A stretch of DNA of 64,000 nt, from assembly GCF_004354015.1 (NCBI RefSeq), contig NZ_SMRU01000003.1:124001-188000 (forward strand). Direction: 5' to 3'. A program made the translations under genes and the position numbers. The DNA comes from Arthrobacter terricola. Lineage in GTDB: Bacteria; Actinomycetota; Actinomycetes; Actinomycetales; Micrococcaceae. Below the pieces are notes generated by a model, which saw only the letters and a list, made by a program, of their open reading frames with translations, did not search any database and was not told the DNA's origin. Shown one piece after another: positions 1 to 8,583 of the stretch (positions within the stretch are counted from its first letter, which is position 1; each line of letters starts with the position of its first letter).

Positions 1-663
1 CTTTCCGGTACCCGGGCCGCCGTCGACCACCAATGTCCCGCGGGACGAAGCCCTGATGACGGCGTCCTGTTCGGCCGCGATGGTGCCGAGGACGTCGCGC
101 ATCCGGTCGGAACGGCTGCTGCCAAGGCTTGCGATAAACGCGGAAAGGTCTTCGAGGGCAGCCTGCCCTTCGAGGCCTTCCGGGGTGAACGCCTCGTCCC
201 AATAGTCGCTGATCCGGCCGCGGCTCCAACGATAACGACGGCGGCTGGCGACACCCATCGCTTGGGCGTGGGTGGCGCCGAAGAACGGCTCGGCGGCAGG
301 GGACCGCCAGTCGACGAGCAGTCGCCGGCCTGCACTGTCCGTGAGGCCAAGCCGTCCGATATACACGGGCTCCGGATTGCCGGCGAGGACGATGCGTCCG
401 AGGCACAGATCCAGGCCGAAGCGGCGCAAGGCGCGGAGGCGGGCGGCGATCCGCCGTACTTCCGCGTCCCGCTCGAGGGCTTCCTGCCCTGGCCGGCCCG
501 GTGCCTTGCGTGCTTTGTCGAGGCTCTCTGAGAGCTCGGCGATCGAGTGTTCGAGGCTTTCGGCGATGGAGGCGAAGTGGCGCTCGTCGTCGGCAATAAG
601 CACGGCGTCGGATTTGCGGACGAGGTGGTCGGGAAGATCGAACGCGCTGGTGGACAGGTGCAT
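1..663 (-). CDS. helR: HelR-type RNA polymerase recycling ATPase (partial, N-terminal 221 residues)
   Basis: HelD/UvrD-like superfamily 1 ATPase that, in the HelR group, removes stalled or rifamycin-bound RNA polymerase from DNA. The gene runs off the left edge: the visible part starts at ATG 663 (GGAG about 8 nt upstream) and ends exactly at the Walker A lysine (GGPGTGK). Residues about 30-85 are a charged, probably coiled N-terminal arm. Then comes the typical block with IGRLGLTD and VDWRSPAAEPFF, followed by an RRRYRWSRGRISDYWDE stretch characteristic of this family. The RAE-like palindrome upstream supports HelR rather than generic HelD. ATPase and C-terminal motifs after Walker A lie outside the window, so integrity of the rest is unknown. 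Confidence 0.85.
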   Translation of the reverse strand, partial: MHLSTSAFDLPDHLVRKSDAVLIADDERHFASIAESLEHSIAELSESLDKARKAPGRPGQEALERDAEVRRIAARLRALRRFGLDLCLGRIVLAGNPEPVYIGRLGLTDSAGRRLLVDWRSPAAEPFFGATHAQAMGVASRRRYRWSRGRISDYWDEAFTPEGLEGQAALEDLSAFIASLGSSRSDRMRDVLGTIAAEQDAVIRASSRGTLVVDGGPGTGK

Positions 664-1116
664 GTGGTCAACTCCATTTCCGGGCGGCAGCAACCAATTC
701 TGCGGCAGGACGGGGGCCTTGCGGCAAGGGCCGGGGGCGGGGATATCCTGAAAATGGAGAGAGGAAACCGTGGCTGCTGCCGCGGTTTTCGCGGTCATGG
801 GGCTGGGTGCGCTGTAGTACACTTGGTGGAGCAGTCTGCTGTGCCCTCAAGCTTGTTCAGGAGCGCGTCTCATTCAGTTGCGCGAGGGTGTCAGGCTGAC
901 TACGCGTATCCAACCCTCCAACGGTGAATCCCCATGGATTCGATGCTGAGGAGGATTGTGCCTCTTGCGGTCCGGTGAGCCATCGCCGGATGAGGGGCGC
1001 AATGGATGCCAGGAGCCGGGCCCGATCGGGTCAGGCTAACTAACCGTCAACTATTGGCAGGGTAAGAGCGGCCCGTGTGGCTCTCTCATGAATGACCTGC
1101 CGGAAGGAGCGTCGGC
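664..1116. other. Intergenic region between helR and rpsB (453 bp)
   Basis: No convincing gene. It holds the RAE-like site, a possible rpsB promoter (-10-like TACACT at 818-823, weak -35), and an rpsB leader of roughly 290 nt. Within the leader a 13-bp sequence GTCAGGCTRACTA occurs twice (890-902 and 1030-1042) with one mismatch. Short open frames here have no recognisable protein character. Confidence 0.5.
713..732. promoter_or_regulatory. Rifamycin-associated element (RAE)-like palindrome upstream of helR
   Basis: GGGGCCTTGCGGCAAGGGCC; the core CCTTGC-G-GCAAGG (717-729) is a perfect inverted repeat. The published actinobacterial RAE, GGGGCTTGCGGCAAGGCCC, shares the CTTGCGGCAAGG core. It lies 50 bp upstream of the helR start. 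On the minus strand TTGCCG within the site could act as a -35 with CAGAAT about 19 bp downstream. RAE elements are known to mediate rifamycin induction of helR and rifamycin-inactivating genes. Function here is inferred. Confidence 0.65.
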
Positions 1117-1956
1117 ATGCCCGTCGTAACCATGCGCCAGCTGCTTGACAGCGGCGTCCACTTTGGACACCAGACCCGTCGTTGGAACCCGAAGATGAAG
1201 CGGTTCATCTTCACGGAGCGCAACGGCATCTACATCATCGACCTTCAGCAGTCGCTGTCCTACATCGACCGCGCTTTCGAGTTCGTCAAGGCTACTGTCG
1301 CCCACGGCGGCACCGTCCTGTTCGTCGGCACCAAGAAGCAGGCCCAGGAAGCAATTGCTGAGCAGGCTACCCGCGTTGGCCAGCCGTACGTCAACCAGCG
1401 TTGGTTGGGCGGTATGCTCACCAACTTCCAGACCGTTGCCAAGCGTATCCAGCGCATGAAGGAACTCGAAGAGATCAACTTCGAGGACGTCGCCGGCTCC
1501 GGCTACACCAAGAAGGAACTCCTGCTCCTCAAGCGCGAGCTCACCAAGCTGGAGACCAACCTCGGTGGTATCCGCAACCTGACCAAGGCTCCTTCCGTCC
1601 TGTGGGTTGTCGACACCAAGAAGGAACACCTTGCTGTTGACGAAGCCAAGAAGCTCAACATCCCGGTTGTTGCCATCCTGGACACCAACTGCGACCCCGA
1701 CGAAGTCGATTTCCCGATCCCGGGCAACGACGACGCCATCCGCTCCGTCAACCTGCTGACCCGCGTTGTTGCCGACGCCGTTGCCGAGGGCCTCATCGCC
1801 CGCAACCAGCGCGCAACGGGTACCACGGAAGCTCCGGAAGAGCCGCTGGCCGAGTGGGAGCGCGAGCTCCTCGAGGGCAGCAAGGCCGAAGCTGCGGCTG
1901 CTGAAGCCGCTGAAGCCCCGGCTACCGAAGCTCCCGCCGGCGAAGCCGACAAGTAA
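1117..1956 (+). CDS. rpsB: 30S ribosomal protein S2
   Basis: Structural protein of the small ribosomal subunit, 279 aa. The start [19 protein letters not shown] is the conserved S2 N-terminus, and the ribosome-binding site GGAAGGAG precedes it. Conserved S2 stretches include [19 protein letters not shown] and the [10 protein letters not shown] region. The last 45 or so residues are an Ala/Glu/Pro-rich tail, common in actinobacterial S2. First gene of the conserved rpsB-tsf-pyrH-frr-cdsA order; followed by two stem-loops before tsf. Confidence 0.98.
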   Translation: MPVVTMRQLLDSGVHFGHQTRRWNPKMKRFIFTERNGIYIIDLQQSLSYIDRAFEFVKATVAHGGTVLFVGTKKQAQEAIAEQATRVGQPYVNQRWLGGMLTNFQTVAKRIQRMKELEEINFEDVAGSGYTKKELLLLKRELTKLETNLGGIRNLTKAPSVLWVVDTKKEHLAVDEAKKLNIPVVAILDTNCDPDEVDFPIPGNDDAIRSVNLLTRVVADAVAEGLIARNQRATGTTEAPEEPLAEWERELLEGSKAEAAAAEAAEAPATEAPAGEADK

Positions 1957-1966
1957 ATCCGGACCT

Positions 1967-2041
1967 TCCCGGCGCCGGATAGTGGTGCCGGGAGTTACTG
2001 ACAGGATGGTGGCCCACGAGGTGGGCTACCGTCCTGTCAGT
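1967..2041 (+). promoter_or_regulatory. Two consecutive stem-loops between rpsB and tsf
   Basis: First hairpin: CCCGGCGCC pairing with GGTGCCGGG (one G-U) just after the rpsB stop. Second hairpin 1997-2041: ACTGACAGGA pairs perfectly with TCCTGTCAGT, with further pairing GGCCCA/TGGGCT inside. Neither has a U-run, so they look like processing or attenuation elements setting the S2:EF-Ts ratio rather than full terminators. Confidence 0.5.
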
Positions 2042-2077
2042 CCGTAAACACATAAATTTCTAGACAGAGGGGTTCAC

Positions 2078-2914
2078 ATGGCGAACTACACTGCTGCTGA
2101 CATCAAGGCCCTGCGCGAGCGCACCGGCGCCGGCATGATGGACGTCAAGAAGGCTCTTGACGAAGCCAACGGCGACGCCGAGAAGGCCATCGAGATCATC
2201 CGCATCAAGGGCCTCAAGGGCGCTACGAAGCGTGAAGGCCGCTCCACCGCCGAAGGCCTGGTTGCCGCCAAGGTCACCGGTAACGTCGGCGTCATGATCG
2301 AAGTCAACTGCGAGACCGACTTCGTTGCCAAGGCCGACCGCTTCATCCAGCTGGCCGACAAGGTCCTGGCAACCGCCGTCGAGTCCGGCGCTGCCGACCT
2401 TGAGACCCTGCTGGCCACTGACGTCGACGGCAAGCCGGTTTCCGAGTACGTCATCGAAGAAGGCGCTGTCCTCGGTGAGAAGGTTGTGGTTCGCCGCATC
2501 GCCCGCATCGAAGGCGGCACGGTTGACGCCTACCTGCACAAGACCTCCAAGGACCTCCCGGCCCAGGTCGGCGTCCTGTTCGCTGTGGAGGGCGAAGGCG
2601 AAGCCGCCGCAAGCGCAGCCCACGACGTCGCTGTCCACGTTGCTGCCATGGCTCCGAACTACCTGACCCGCGAAGACGTTCCGGCCGAACTGGTCGAGTC
2701 CGAGCGCCGCATCGCCGAGGAAACCGCCAAGGCTGAAGGCAAGCCCGAAGCTGCCCTCCCGAAGATCGTGGAAGGCCGCGTGACCGGCTTCTACAAGGGC
2801 GAGGTCCTCCTGGACCAGGCCTTCGCTAAGGACTCCAAGAAGACCGTTGCCCAGGTCCTCGAAGAGGCCGGCGTCAAGGCAACTGCAGTGGCCCGCTTCC
2901 GCGTCGGAAACTAG
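2078..2914 (+). CDS. tsf: Elongation factor Ts
   Basis: Guanine-nucleotide exchange factor for EF-Tu, 278 aa, the usual actinobacterial length. The N-terminal UBA-like domain has LRERTGAGMMDVKKAL (about residues 11-26), and the TDFV element NCETDFVAKAD that contacts EF-Tu is intact. The start ATG follows AGAGGGG. Lies 121 bp after rpsB and ends just before a strong terminator, so rpsB-tsf is probably one transcription unit. Confidence 0.98.
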   Translation: MANYTAADIKALRERTGAGMMDVKKALDEANGDAEKAIEIIRIKGLKGATKREGRSTAEGLVAAKVTGNVGVMIEVNCETDFVAKADRFIQLADKVLATAVESGAADLETLLATDVDGKPVSEYVIEEGAVLGEKVVVRRIARIEGGTVDAYLHKTSKDLPAQVGVLFAVEGEGEAAASAAHDVAVHVAAMAPNYLTREDVPAELVESERRIAEETAKAEGKPEAALPKIVEGRVTGFYKGEVLLDQAFAKDSKKTVAQVLEEAGVKATAVARFRVGN

Positions 2915-2922
2915 TCAGTCAT

Positions 2923-2960
2923 AAAAAAGGGGTGGTCACTTCGGTGGCCGCCCCTTTTTC
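2923..2960 (+). terminator. Rho-independent terminator after tsf
   Basis: A-run, then GGGGTGGTCAC / GTGGCCGCCCC hairpin with a TTCG tetraloop, then TTTTT. Complete intrinsic terminator; the A-run on the 5' side makes it potentially bidirectional. Confidence 0.85.
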
Positions 2961-3061
2961 ATGCAATGGATCGCCCGCATCGCCGGGCGTCCGGGTCAGC
3001 GGCTTTATGCCCTGGCCCCCAGCAAGATAATCTAGCCAGAGTGAACCAACGGGAAGGCACC

Positions 3062-3799
3062 ATGGAAACCGAGAACACTGCAATCCAGCCCGGGAAGACC
3101 CGCCGCCGCGTTCTGCTGAAGCTGTCCGGCGAGGTCATTGGCGGCGGTAAGCTCGGTGTCGATCCGGAAACCGTCCGCGCCATCTCCAAGCAGATCGCAG
3201 CAGCCGTTTCCGAAGTCGAGGTTGCGATCGTCGTCGGCGGTGGAAACTTCTTCCGCGGCGCCGAACTGTCACAGAGCGGCATGGACCGCTCGCGCGCCGA
3301 CTACATGGGGATGCTTGGCACCGTGATGAACTGCCTGGCCCTGCAGGACTTCCTGGAGCAGGCAGGCGTCGAAACCCGCGTCCAGAGCGCAATCACAATG
3401 GGCCAGGTGGCCGAGGCCTACATTCCACGTCGGGCCATCCGGCACATGGAAAAGGGCCGCGTCGTCATTTTCGGCGCCGGCGCCGGCCTCCCGTACTTCT
3501 CGACCGACACGGTCGCCGCCCAGCGCGCGCTCGAAGTGCACGCCGACGTCGTCCTCATGGCGAAGAGCGGCGTGGACGGCGTTTACACCGCCGACCCCAA
3601 GAAGGACCCCGAGGCCCAGAAGCTCGAAACGCTCAGCTACGATGACGCCTTGCGCCGGGACATCAGGGTAATGGACCAGACGGCCATGACCATGTGCAAG
3701 GACAACGACTTGTCCATGGTGGTCTTCGGCATGGAGGGCGAAGGGAATGTCACCCGTGCCATCCTCGGCGAAAAGCTCGGCACCCTGGTCACTCCGTAG
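3062..3799 (+). CDS. pyrH: UMP kinase
   Basis: Amino-acid-kinase-fold enzyme phosphorylating UMP to UDP in pyrimidine nucleotide synthesis; 245 aa from ATG 3062. That start is chosen because of GGGAAGG 6 nt upstream and family length; an in-frame GTG at 3041 and an upstream ATG at 2966 exist. Visible motifs: VLLKLSGEV near the N-terminus, the [10 protein letters not shown] glycine loop, the [13 protein letters not shown] region, and [14 protein letters not shown]. Own transcription start is expected because a terminator precedes it. Confidence 0.97.
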   Translation: METENTAIQPGKTRRRVLLKLSGEVIGGGKLGVDPETVRAISKQIAAAVSEVEVAIVVGGGNFFRGAELSQSGMDRSRADYMGMLGTVMNCLALQDFLEQAGVETRVQSAITMGQVAEAYIPRRAIRHMEKGRVVIFGAGAGLPYFSTDTVAAQRALEVHADVVLMAKSGVDGVYTADPKKDPEAQKLETLSYDDALRRDIRVMDQTAMTMCKDNDLSMVVFGMEGEGNVTRAILGEKLGTLVTP

Positions 3800-3919
3800 C
3801 GGGGAGTGACACCCGGGCAAGGACTAGGATATTTCTAGGACTCTTCCGCTCGAGAGGGCGGAATTCTATTGTGCATCGCGGCCCGCGGATCGGGTCGCGA
3901 CTATTTCTGAGGAGAAACC

Positions 3920-4477
3920 GTGATCGAAGAAACCTTGCTCGAAGCCGGGGAAAAGATGGACAAGGCGATCGAGGTAGCCAAGGAGGATTTCGCCTCGATC
4001 CGTACCGGCCGTGCCAACCCCGGGCTCTACAACAAGGTCATGGTGGAGTACTACGGCACTCCCACACCGCTGCAGCAGCTGGCGTCCTTCGCGATTCCCG
4101 ATGCCAAGACCATCTTGATCACCCCGTATGACAAGACGGCGTTGCGCGATATCGAGAAGGCCCTGAGCGACTCCGAAGTGGGCGCGAACCCGTCCAACGA
4201 CGGCAACGTCATCCGGATCACCATCCCGGAGCTGACCCAGGAACGCCGCAAGGAATACGTCAAGATCGTCAAGGGCAAGGGTGAGGACGCGAAGGTCAGC
4301 ATCCGCAGCATCCGGCGCAAGGCCAAGGACGCCCTGGACAAGCTCGTCAAGGACGGCGAAGCAGGCGAAGACGAAGGCGCCCGCGGCGAGAAGGAACTGG
4401 ACGCGATCACCAAGGCCCACGTCGACGGCATCGATGAGCTCCTCAAGCGCAAGGAAGCCGAGCTGCTCGAAGTCTAA
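3920..4477 (+). CDS. frr: Ribosome recycling factor
   Basis: Splits post-termination ribosomes together with EF-G; 185 aa, the standard length. Starts at GTG 3920 with GAGGAG 6 nt upstream. Conserved elements: [27 protein letters not shown], and the C-terminal helix [19 protein letters not shown]. The 120 bp before it contains no gene. Stop TAA overlaps the cdsA ATG by one base, so the two are co-transcribed. Confidence 0.98.
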   Translation: MIEETLLEAGEKMDKAIEVAKEDFASIRTGRANPGLYNKVMVEYYGTPTPLQQLASFAIPDAKTILITPYDKTALRDIEKALSDSEVGANPSNDGNVIRITIPELTQERRKEYVKIVKGKGEDAKVSIRSIRRKAKDALDKLVKDGEAGEDEGARGEKELDAITKAHVDGIDELLKRKEAELLEV

Positions 4478-5403
4478 TGAGCGAGCCTGAGCCGGCGCCC
4501 GCGCACGGGGCTCCCACACGCGCAAGGCGCCCACGACGAGGCAACCCGACGCCCAAGGCGGGCCGTAATCTTCCGGCTGCCATCGGCGTCGGGCTTGCCA
4601 TGCTCTTCGCCATCCTCGGCGGGCTGCTCTTCCTGCCCTTGGGGTTCGTCGTCCTGACCACTGCGTTCGCCGTGATTGGGGTGTGGGAGCTCTTCCGTGC
4701 CCTCGACAGCCAGGGAACCCGGATGCCGATCATCCCCGTGTTGACGGGAACAGTCGCCATACCGTTCGCGGCCTATTTCGGTGGCCTGGAAAGCATGCTT
4801 TTCGCCATGGTGCTCAGCAGCACGGCCGTCCTGCTCTGGCGTTCGCTCGAAAGCGCCGCAGGCGCGCCGCGCAGCGTCTTCGCGGGAATCTTCACCCTCG
4901 CCTGGGTGCCTTTCCTGATCAGTTTCGCCATCGTGCCGCTGCATGCCAGCGGAGGGGCGACGACGGCGGGCCTTTGGCCGGACGGGCAGGTCCCGGGCGG
5001 CGCGTGGCAGATTGCCGTGATGCTGTTGCTGGTGGTGTCCAACGACACCTTCGGGTACCTCGTCGGTGCCCTGTTCGGCAAGCATCCCATGGCCCCCAAG
5101 ATCAGTCCCAAGAAGTCCTGGGAGGGCTTTGGCGGTTCCGTCGCTGGCGCCATGGTCATCGGTATCCTCGCCAGCTTGTTCGTCCTGGACAAGCCGTGGT
5201 GGGTCGGCGTGGTGCTCGCGGTCGGCATGGTTGCTGCCGCGACTGCCGGCGACCTCGCGGAATCCATGGTCAAACGCGAACTAGGAGTCAAGGACATGAG
5301 CAGCATCCTGCCTGGCCACGGCGGCGTCATGGACCGGCTCGACTCGATCGTGTTCGCAGCTCCCACAGCATTCATTCTTTTCGCGCTGCTGAGCGGCGCC
5401 TGA
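4477..5403 (+). CDS. cdsA: Phosphatidate cytidylyltransferase (CDP-diglyceride synthase)
   Basis: Makes CDP-diacylglycerol from phosphatidic acid and CTP at the membrane, the branch point for phospholipids. 308 aa: a cytoplasmic Pro/Arg-rich N-terminus of about 35 residues, then multiple membrane segments. The family signature is intact at about residues 265-290 (KRELGVKD, then LPGHGGVMDRLDS). An earlier conserved SWEGFGGS sits before a membrane helix. Start overlaps the frr stop. Confidence 0.96.
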   Translation: MSEPEPAPAHGAPTRARRPRRGNPTPKAGRNLPAAIGVGLAMLFAILGGLLFLPLGFVVLTTAFAVIGVWELFRALDSQGTRMPIIPVLTGTVAIPFAAYFGGLESMLFAMVLSSTAVLLWRSLESAAGAPRSVFAGIFTLAWVPFLISFAIVPLHASGGATTAGLWPDGQVPGGAWQIAVMLLLVVSNDTFGYLVGALFGKHPMAPKISPKKSWEGFGGSVAGAMVIGILASLFVLDKPWWVGVVLAVGMVAAATAGDLAESMVKRELGVKDMSSILPGHGGVMDRLDSIVFAAPTAFILFALLSGA

Positions 5404-5429
5404 CAACATCCAGAAGGAAAACACCGTCA

Positions 5430-6008
5430 GTGGACATTCGTCGTCAAATCCCCGCAGCGTTCCAGCGCGTGGAGCGCAGCAAGTACGGCTACAACGCAAA
5501 GCAAGTGGACCAGTTCTTCCAGCGGGCCAGGGTGTCGTTCGAGAACAAGGCCGAGGCCTCGGAAAAGATCGGCAGCCAGGATGTTCGTGCAGTGTCCTTC
5601 GATCCGGTCAAGGGAGGCTACGACGCCTCGGTAGTCGATGCTGCCCTTGACCGCCTTGAGGACGCCTTCGCCCGCAGGGAACGGGACGACCTCATTGCGG
5701 CGGAAGGCGAAGACGCCTGGCTGCTGAAGATCGGCAAGCTTTCGGGTGTCTTGAGGGGCAGGCTGCACCGGCCCGACGGCGAACGGTTCCGCCGCCCGGA
5801 AAAGAAGCGCACCCGCGGGTACAACATCGCCGAGGTGGATGCCTTGTGCGCGTCGCTGATCGGCTACTTGGAAAACGACAAACCGCTAAGCGTCGACAAC
5901 GTCCGCCGCGCGGCCTTCTCTGAAGCCAAGGGGCACGACAGCTACGAAGAGGCCCAAGTTGACGCCTTCCTGGACCGCGTTGTCGAGCTCATGGCGGCCA
6001 TCGACTGA
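5430..6008 (+). CDS. DivIVA-domain protein
   Basis: 192 aa from GTG 5430 (AGAAGGA upstream; the reading frame stays open further upstream but that part is antisense-like and overlaps cdsA). It contains four copies of a GY-x4-VD-xx-L/F motif: GYNAKQVDQFF, GYDASVVDAAL, GYNIAEVDALC, SYEEAQVDAFL, i.e. tandem DivI1A-type modules of the kind found in DivIVA/GpsB-like cell-pole proteins. No coiled-coil tail of the classic Wag31 type, so this is probably an accessory DivIVA-domain protein rather than the essential polar growth organiser. 26 bp downstream of cdsA; likely the last gene of that unit. Confidence 0.8.
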   Translation: MDIRRQIPAAFQRVERSKYGYNAKQVDQFFQRARVSFENKAEASEKIGSQDVRAVSFDPVKGGYDASVVDAALDRLEDAFARRERDDLIAAEGEDAWLLKIGKLSGVLRGRLHRPDGERFRRPEKKRTRGYNIAEVDALCASLIGYLENDKPLSVDNVRRAAFSEAKGHDSYEEAQVDAFLDRVVELMAAID

Positions 6009-6017
6009 CGGACTAAG

Positions 6018-7493
6018 TCAGCGCACCTGGCGCTCGGTGGCCACGGGCCGTTCAGGCACGTGCAGCCTGGTCATGAGGCGGGTGACGCTCCTTGGAACCC
6101 GGTGTTTCGTCGCCCGCGAGACCAACACCATGACGCCGAACGCCGCTGGCACGGTCCAGGCCGCGGGCTGGGCAAGCCATGCGGGGGCGAGGTCTGAACC
6201 CATGATCGTGCCCGCGCCCAGTGCACCGCCGCACAGGACGGCGCCGGTCACCATCCCTGCGATGGCCCCGGCGTCGCTCAGTCCGCGCCACCAGATGCCC
6301 AGGAGCAGGACCGGGCAGATCGTGGACGCGGTGAACGCGAAGACCAATCCCACGCTGCCGGCCAGCGCCGTCGAATCCGTCGTGAATGCGAACGCCAAGG
6401 GTACGACGGCGGCCACGAGGGCGGCTGCGCGGAACCCGCGGACACTCCCACCCAAGAGGTCCTGGCTGATGACGCCTGCAAGCGACACCACCAAGCCGGA
6501 CGTCGTAGAGAGGAACGCGGCGAACGCTCCCGCCACCACCAGCGCGGAGAGCAGGTCACCGGGGATCCCGCCGAGCAGCTTCCCGGGGAGCAGGAGCACC
6601 AGCGCATCGGGCTGGCCGTTGCGTGCCAGCTCCGGGGCGAAGACGCGCCCAAGCAAGCCGGTCGCCGTCGGGAAGAGGTAGAAAACGGACAGCAGTCCCA
6701 GGACGATCAGCGTAGTTCGCCGTGCCGACTGGCCGTCCGGGTTGGTGTAGAACCGAACCAGGACGTGGGGGAGTCCGAGCGTGCCGAAGAGGAGCGCCAC
6801 CAGGAGCGAGACGGTTTGGTACAGTCCGGCCGGCGGAAGGCTGGTCGGATTGCTGGCGGCCTCCGCCAGGGAAAGCGTTCCGGCGTCCGCTTGATGCAGG
6901 AGCAGGAACACCACCGGAACCGCCAGGGCCGTGAGCTTGAGCCAGTATTGGAACGCCTGGACGAAGGTGATGGAGCGCATTCCGCCGGCCACCACGGTCA
7001 GGCACACCACCACGACGACGGCCGTGGAGCCAACCCAGGACGGCAGGCCCGTGCTGATGCGGATGGCGAGCCCGGCGCCGTGGAGTTGCGGAACGATATA
7101 GAGCCAACCGACAGCTACCACCACGAGGCTCGTGACGCGGCGGACGGCTTTGGACTCGAGCCTGGCCTCGGTGAAGTCCGGGATCGTATAGGCGCCGGAG
7201 CGGCGCAGCGGAGCGGCCACGAACAGCAGGAGCATCAGGTACCCGGCGGTGTAGCCCACCGGGAACCACAGCGCGTCCGTTCCGGTGAGCAGGATGAGCC
7301 CGGCAACGCCCAGGAAGCTTGCGGCGGAAAGGTATTCGCCGCCGATCGCCGAGGCATTCCACCAGGGCCGCACAGTGCGGGACGCTACATAAAAGTCGCT
7401 CGTAGTACGGGAAATGCGAAGTCCGTAGAAGCCGATGGCCGCCGTCGCAAGTACCACGCCCAGGAAGGCGGTGAGGCCGACCGCCGGATTCAC
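6018..7493 (-). CDS. Sodium:solute symporter, acetate/carboxylate type (paralogue 1)
   Basis: SSS-family membrane transporter, 491 aa from GTG 7493 (GTGA overlap with the upstream DUF485 stop). Typical features of the ActP branch: FYVASRTVRPWWNASAIGGEYLSAASFLG, the LPHVLVRFYTNPD loop, FAAFLSTTSGLVVSLAG, and about 13 hydrophobic segments. Expected to import a monocarboxylate with Na+ or H+; the substrate cannot be read from the sequence. It is more divergent and shorter than the plus-strand ActP at 10323. Last gene of the minus-strand run kinase-regulator-DUF485-symporter. Confidence 0.88.
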   Translation of the reverse strand: MNPAVGLTAFLGVVLATAAIGFYGLRISRTTSDFYVASRTVRPWWNASAIGGEYLSAASFLGVAGLILLTGTDALWFPVGYTAGYLMLLLFVAAPLRRSGAYTIPDFTEARLESKAVRRVTSLVVVAVGWLYIVPQLHGAGLAIRISTGLPSWVGSTAVVVVVCLTVVAGGMRSITFVQAFQYWLKLTALAVPVVFLLLHQADAGTLSLAEAASNPTSLPPAGLYQTVSLLVALLFGTLGLPHVLVRFYTNPDGQSARRTTLIVLGLLSVFYLFPTATGLLGRVFAPELARNGQPDALVLLLPGKLLGGIPGDLLSALVVAGAFAAFLSTTSGLVVSLAGVISQDLLGGSVRGFRAAALVAAVVPLAFAFTTDSTALAGSVGLVFAFTASTICPVLLLGIWWRGLSDAGAIAGMVTGAVLCGGALGAGTIMGSDLAPAWLAQPAAWTVPAAFGVMVLVSRATKHRVPRSVTRLMTRLHVPERPVATERQVR

Positions 7494-7852
7494 CTGTCCT
7501 CCACGAGGTCGCGGTAGCGGGCTTCGTTTCGCGCCGCGGCGCGGTTGTACAGCCACGCGCTGAGACCGATCACCGGGTACAGCGCAGCGCCGAGGATGAT
7601 CCAGTTGACCGGGACACCAAGAATCCGCATTTGCGCCAAGTCGGGGACAAGCGCCACCATCAGGCCATAAGCGGCGATCACCAGCAGGAATCCCGATGCC
7701 ACCACAACAGCGAGACGAAGCTGCGAACGGATCAGTGACCGGACAAACACCTGGCCGACATCCGATTCTTCGGCGGCTTCACGCGAAGTGTAGGGTCGCT
7801 TCGGCGCTGGCCTGGCGGCGGATTGGGGTGCGGTGACCCGGACGCGGGTCAT
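7490..7852 (-). CDS. DUF485 small membrane protein (paralogue 1)
   Basis: 120 aa, ATG 7852 overlapping the response-regulator stop (ATGA). Two hydrophobic helices (about residues 49-70 and 85-105) separated by a short loop, the DUF485/YjcH layout. DUF485 genes are habitual partners of ActP-type symporters and are thought to be accessory membrane subunits. The N-terminal 40 residues are polar and Pro/Ala-rich, longer than usual. Confidence 0.82.
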   Translation of the reverse strand: MTRVRVTAPQSAARPAPKRPYTSREAAEESDVGQVFVRSLIRSQLRLAVVVASGFLLVIAAYGLMVALVPDLAQMRILGVPVNWIILGAALYPVIGLSAWLYNRAAARNEARYRDLVEDR

Positions 7853-8568
7853 CCCTGCGGCCGGATCCGGGTGGCCTGGAGCTTGTCTCGCACGGAGGGC
7901 AGGTGCCTGCGGCTGATGGGCAGTTCGGCCCCGGCAACCGTAACGCTTGGCCGGGCCGCGGCGAGTTTCATGTGCCCGACGTGGTTGAGGGACATCAGGT
8001 AGGAGCGGTGGATCCTGATGAACCCGGCGTCCGCCCACTGCTGTTCGAGGTCGCTGAGCGGGACCCGGATCAAGTAGCTGGCTTCCGCGGTGTGGAGCCG
8101 GGCGTAGTCTCCTTGGGCCTGGACGTAACTGACGTCGTCCCTGCGGATCATCCGTGTGGTTCCGCCCTGGTCCACCGTGATCATCTCCGGAACCTTGCTT
8201 CTGTCCTTCATGAGTTCGCAGATGCGGCTGACGGACCGCGTCAGGCGCTCGGTGCGCACGGGCTTGAGCAGGTAGTCGACGGCGGCCAGTTCGAACGCTT
8301 CCAGCGCGCAGTCTTCGTCGGCGGTGACGAAGACGACGGCGGGTGGCCGGGTACTGTGCGAAATGGCGCGGGCGATGTCCAAGCCGGAGACGGCGGGCAT
8401 GTGGATGTCGAGGAAAACCGCATCCACGGATTCGGCGTCGATGGTCCTGAGCGCTTCGGCTCCCGAGACGGCGCGGTGGATCGTGCCGATTCGCTCGTCA
8501 CGCCTCAGCAGGAAGGCGAGCTCTTCAACGGCGGGGAGCTCGTCGTCGGCGACGAGTACGTTGATCAT
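7849..8568 (-). CDS. LytTR-family response regulator
   Basis: 239 aa. Receiver domain with phospho-acceptor D54 (VFLDIHMP), acidic pair D8/D9 and K102 (DYLLKPV). A C-terminal LytTR DNA-binding domain follows from about residue 135 (VSYVQAQGDYARLHT, FIRIHRSYLMSLNHV, LPISRRHL). Such regulators bind two 9-bp direct repeats one to two helical turns apart; a pair fitting that rule lies at 9811-9840. 15 bp downstream of the sensor kinase gene and overlapping the next gene by 4 bp. Confidence 0.93.
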   Translation of the reverse strand: MINVLVADDELPAVEELAFLLRRDERIGTIHRAVSGAEALRTIDAESVDAVFLDIHMPAVSGLDIARAISHSTRPPAVVFVTADEDCALEAFELAAVDYLLKPVRTERLTRSVSRICELMKDRSKVPEMITVDQGGTTRMIRRDDVSYVQAQGDYARLHTAEASYLIRVPLSDLEQQWADAGFIRIHRSYLMSLNHVGHMKLAAARPSVTVAGAELPISRRHLPSVRDKLQATRIRPQG

Positions 8569-8583
8569 GCTTATAGATTAGCT

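Noticed and set aside
262..927. Plus-strand open frames at the left edge
   Set aside because: They are antisense to the helR coding region or continue through its promoter; no family features.
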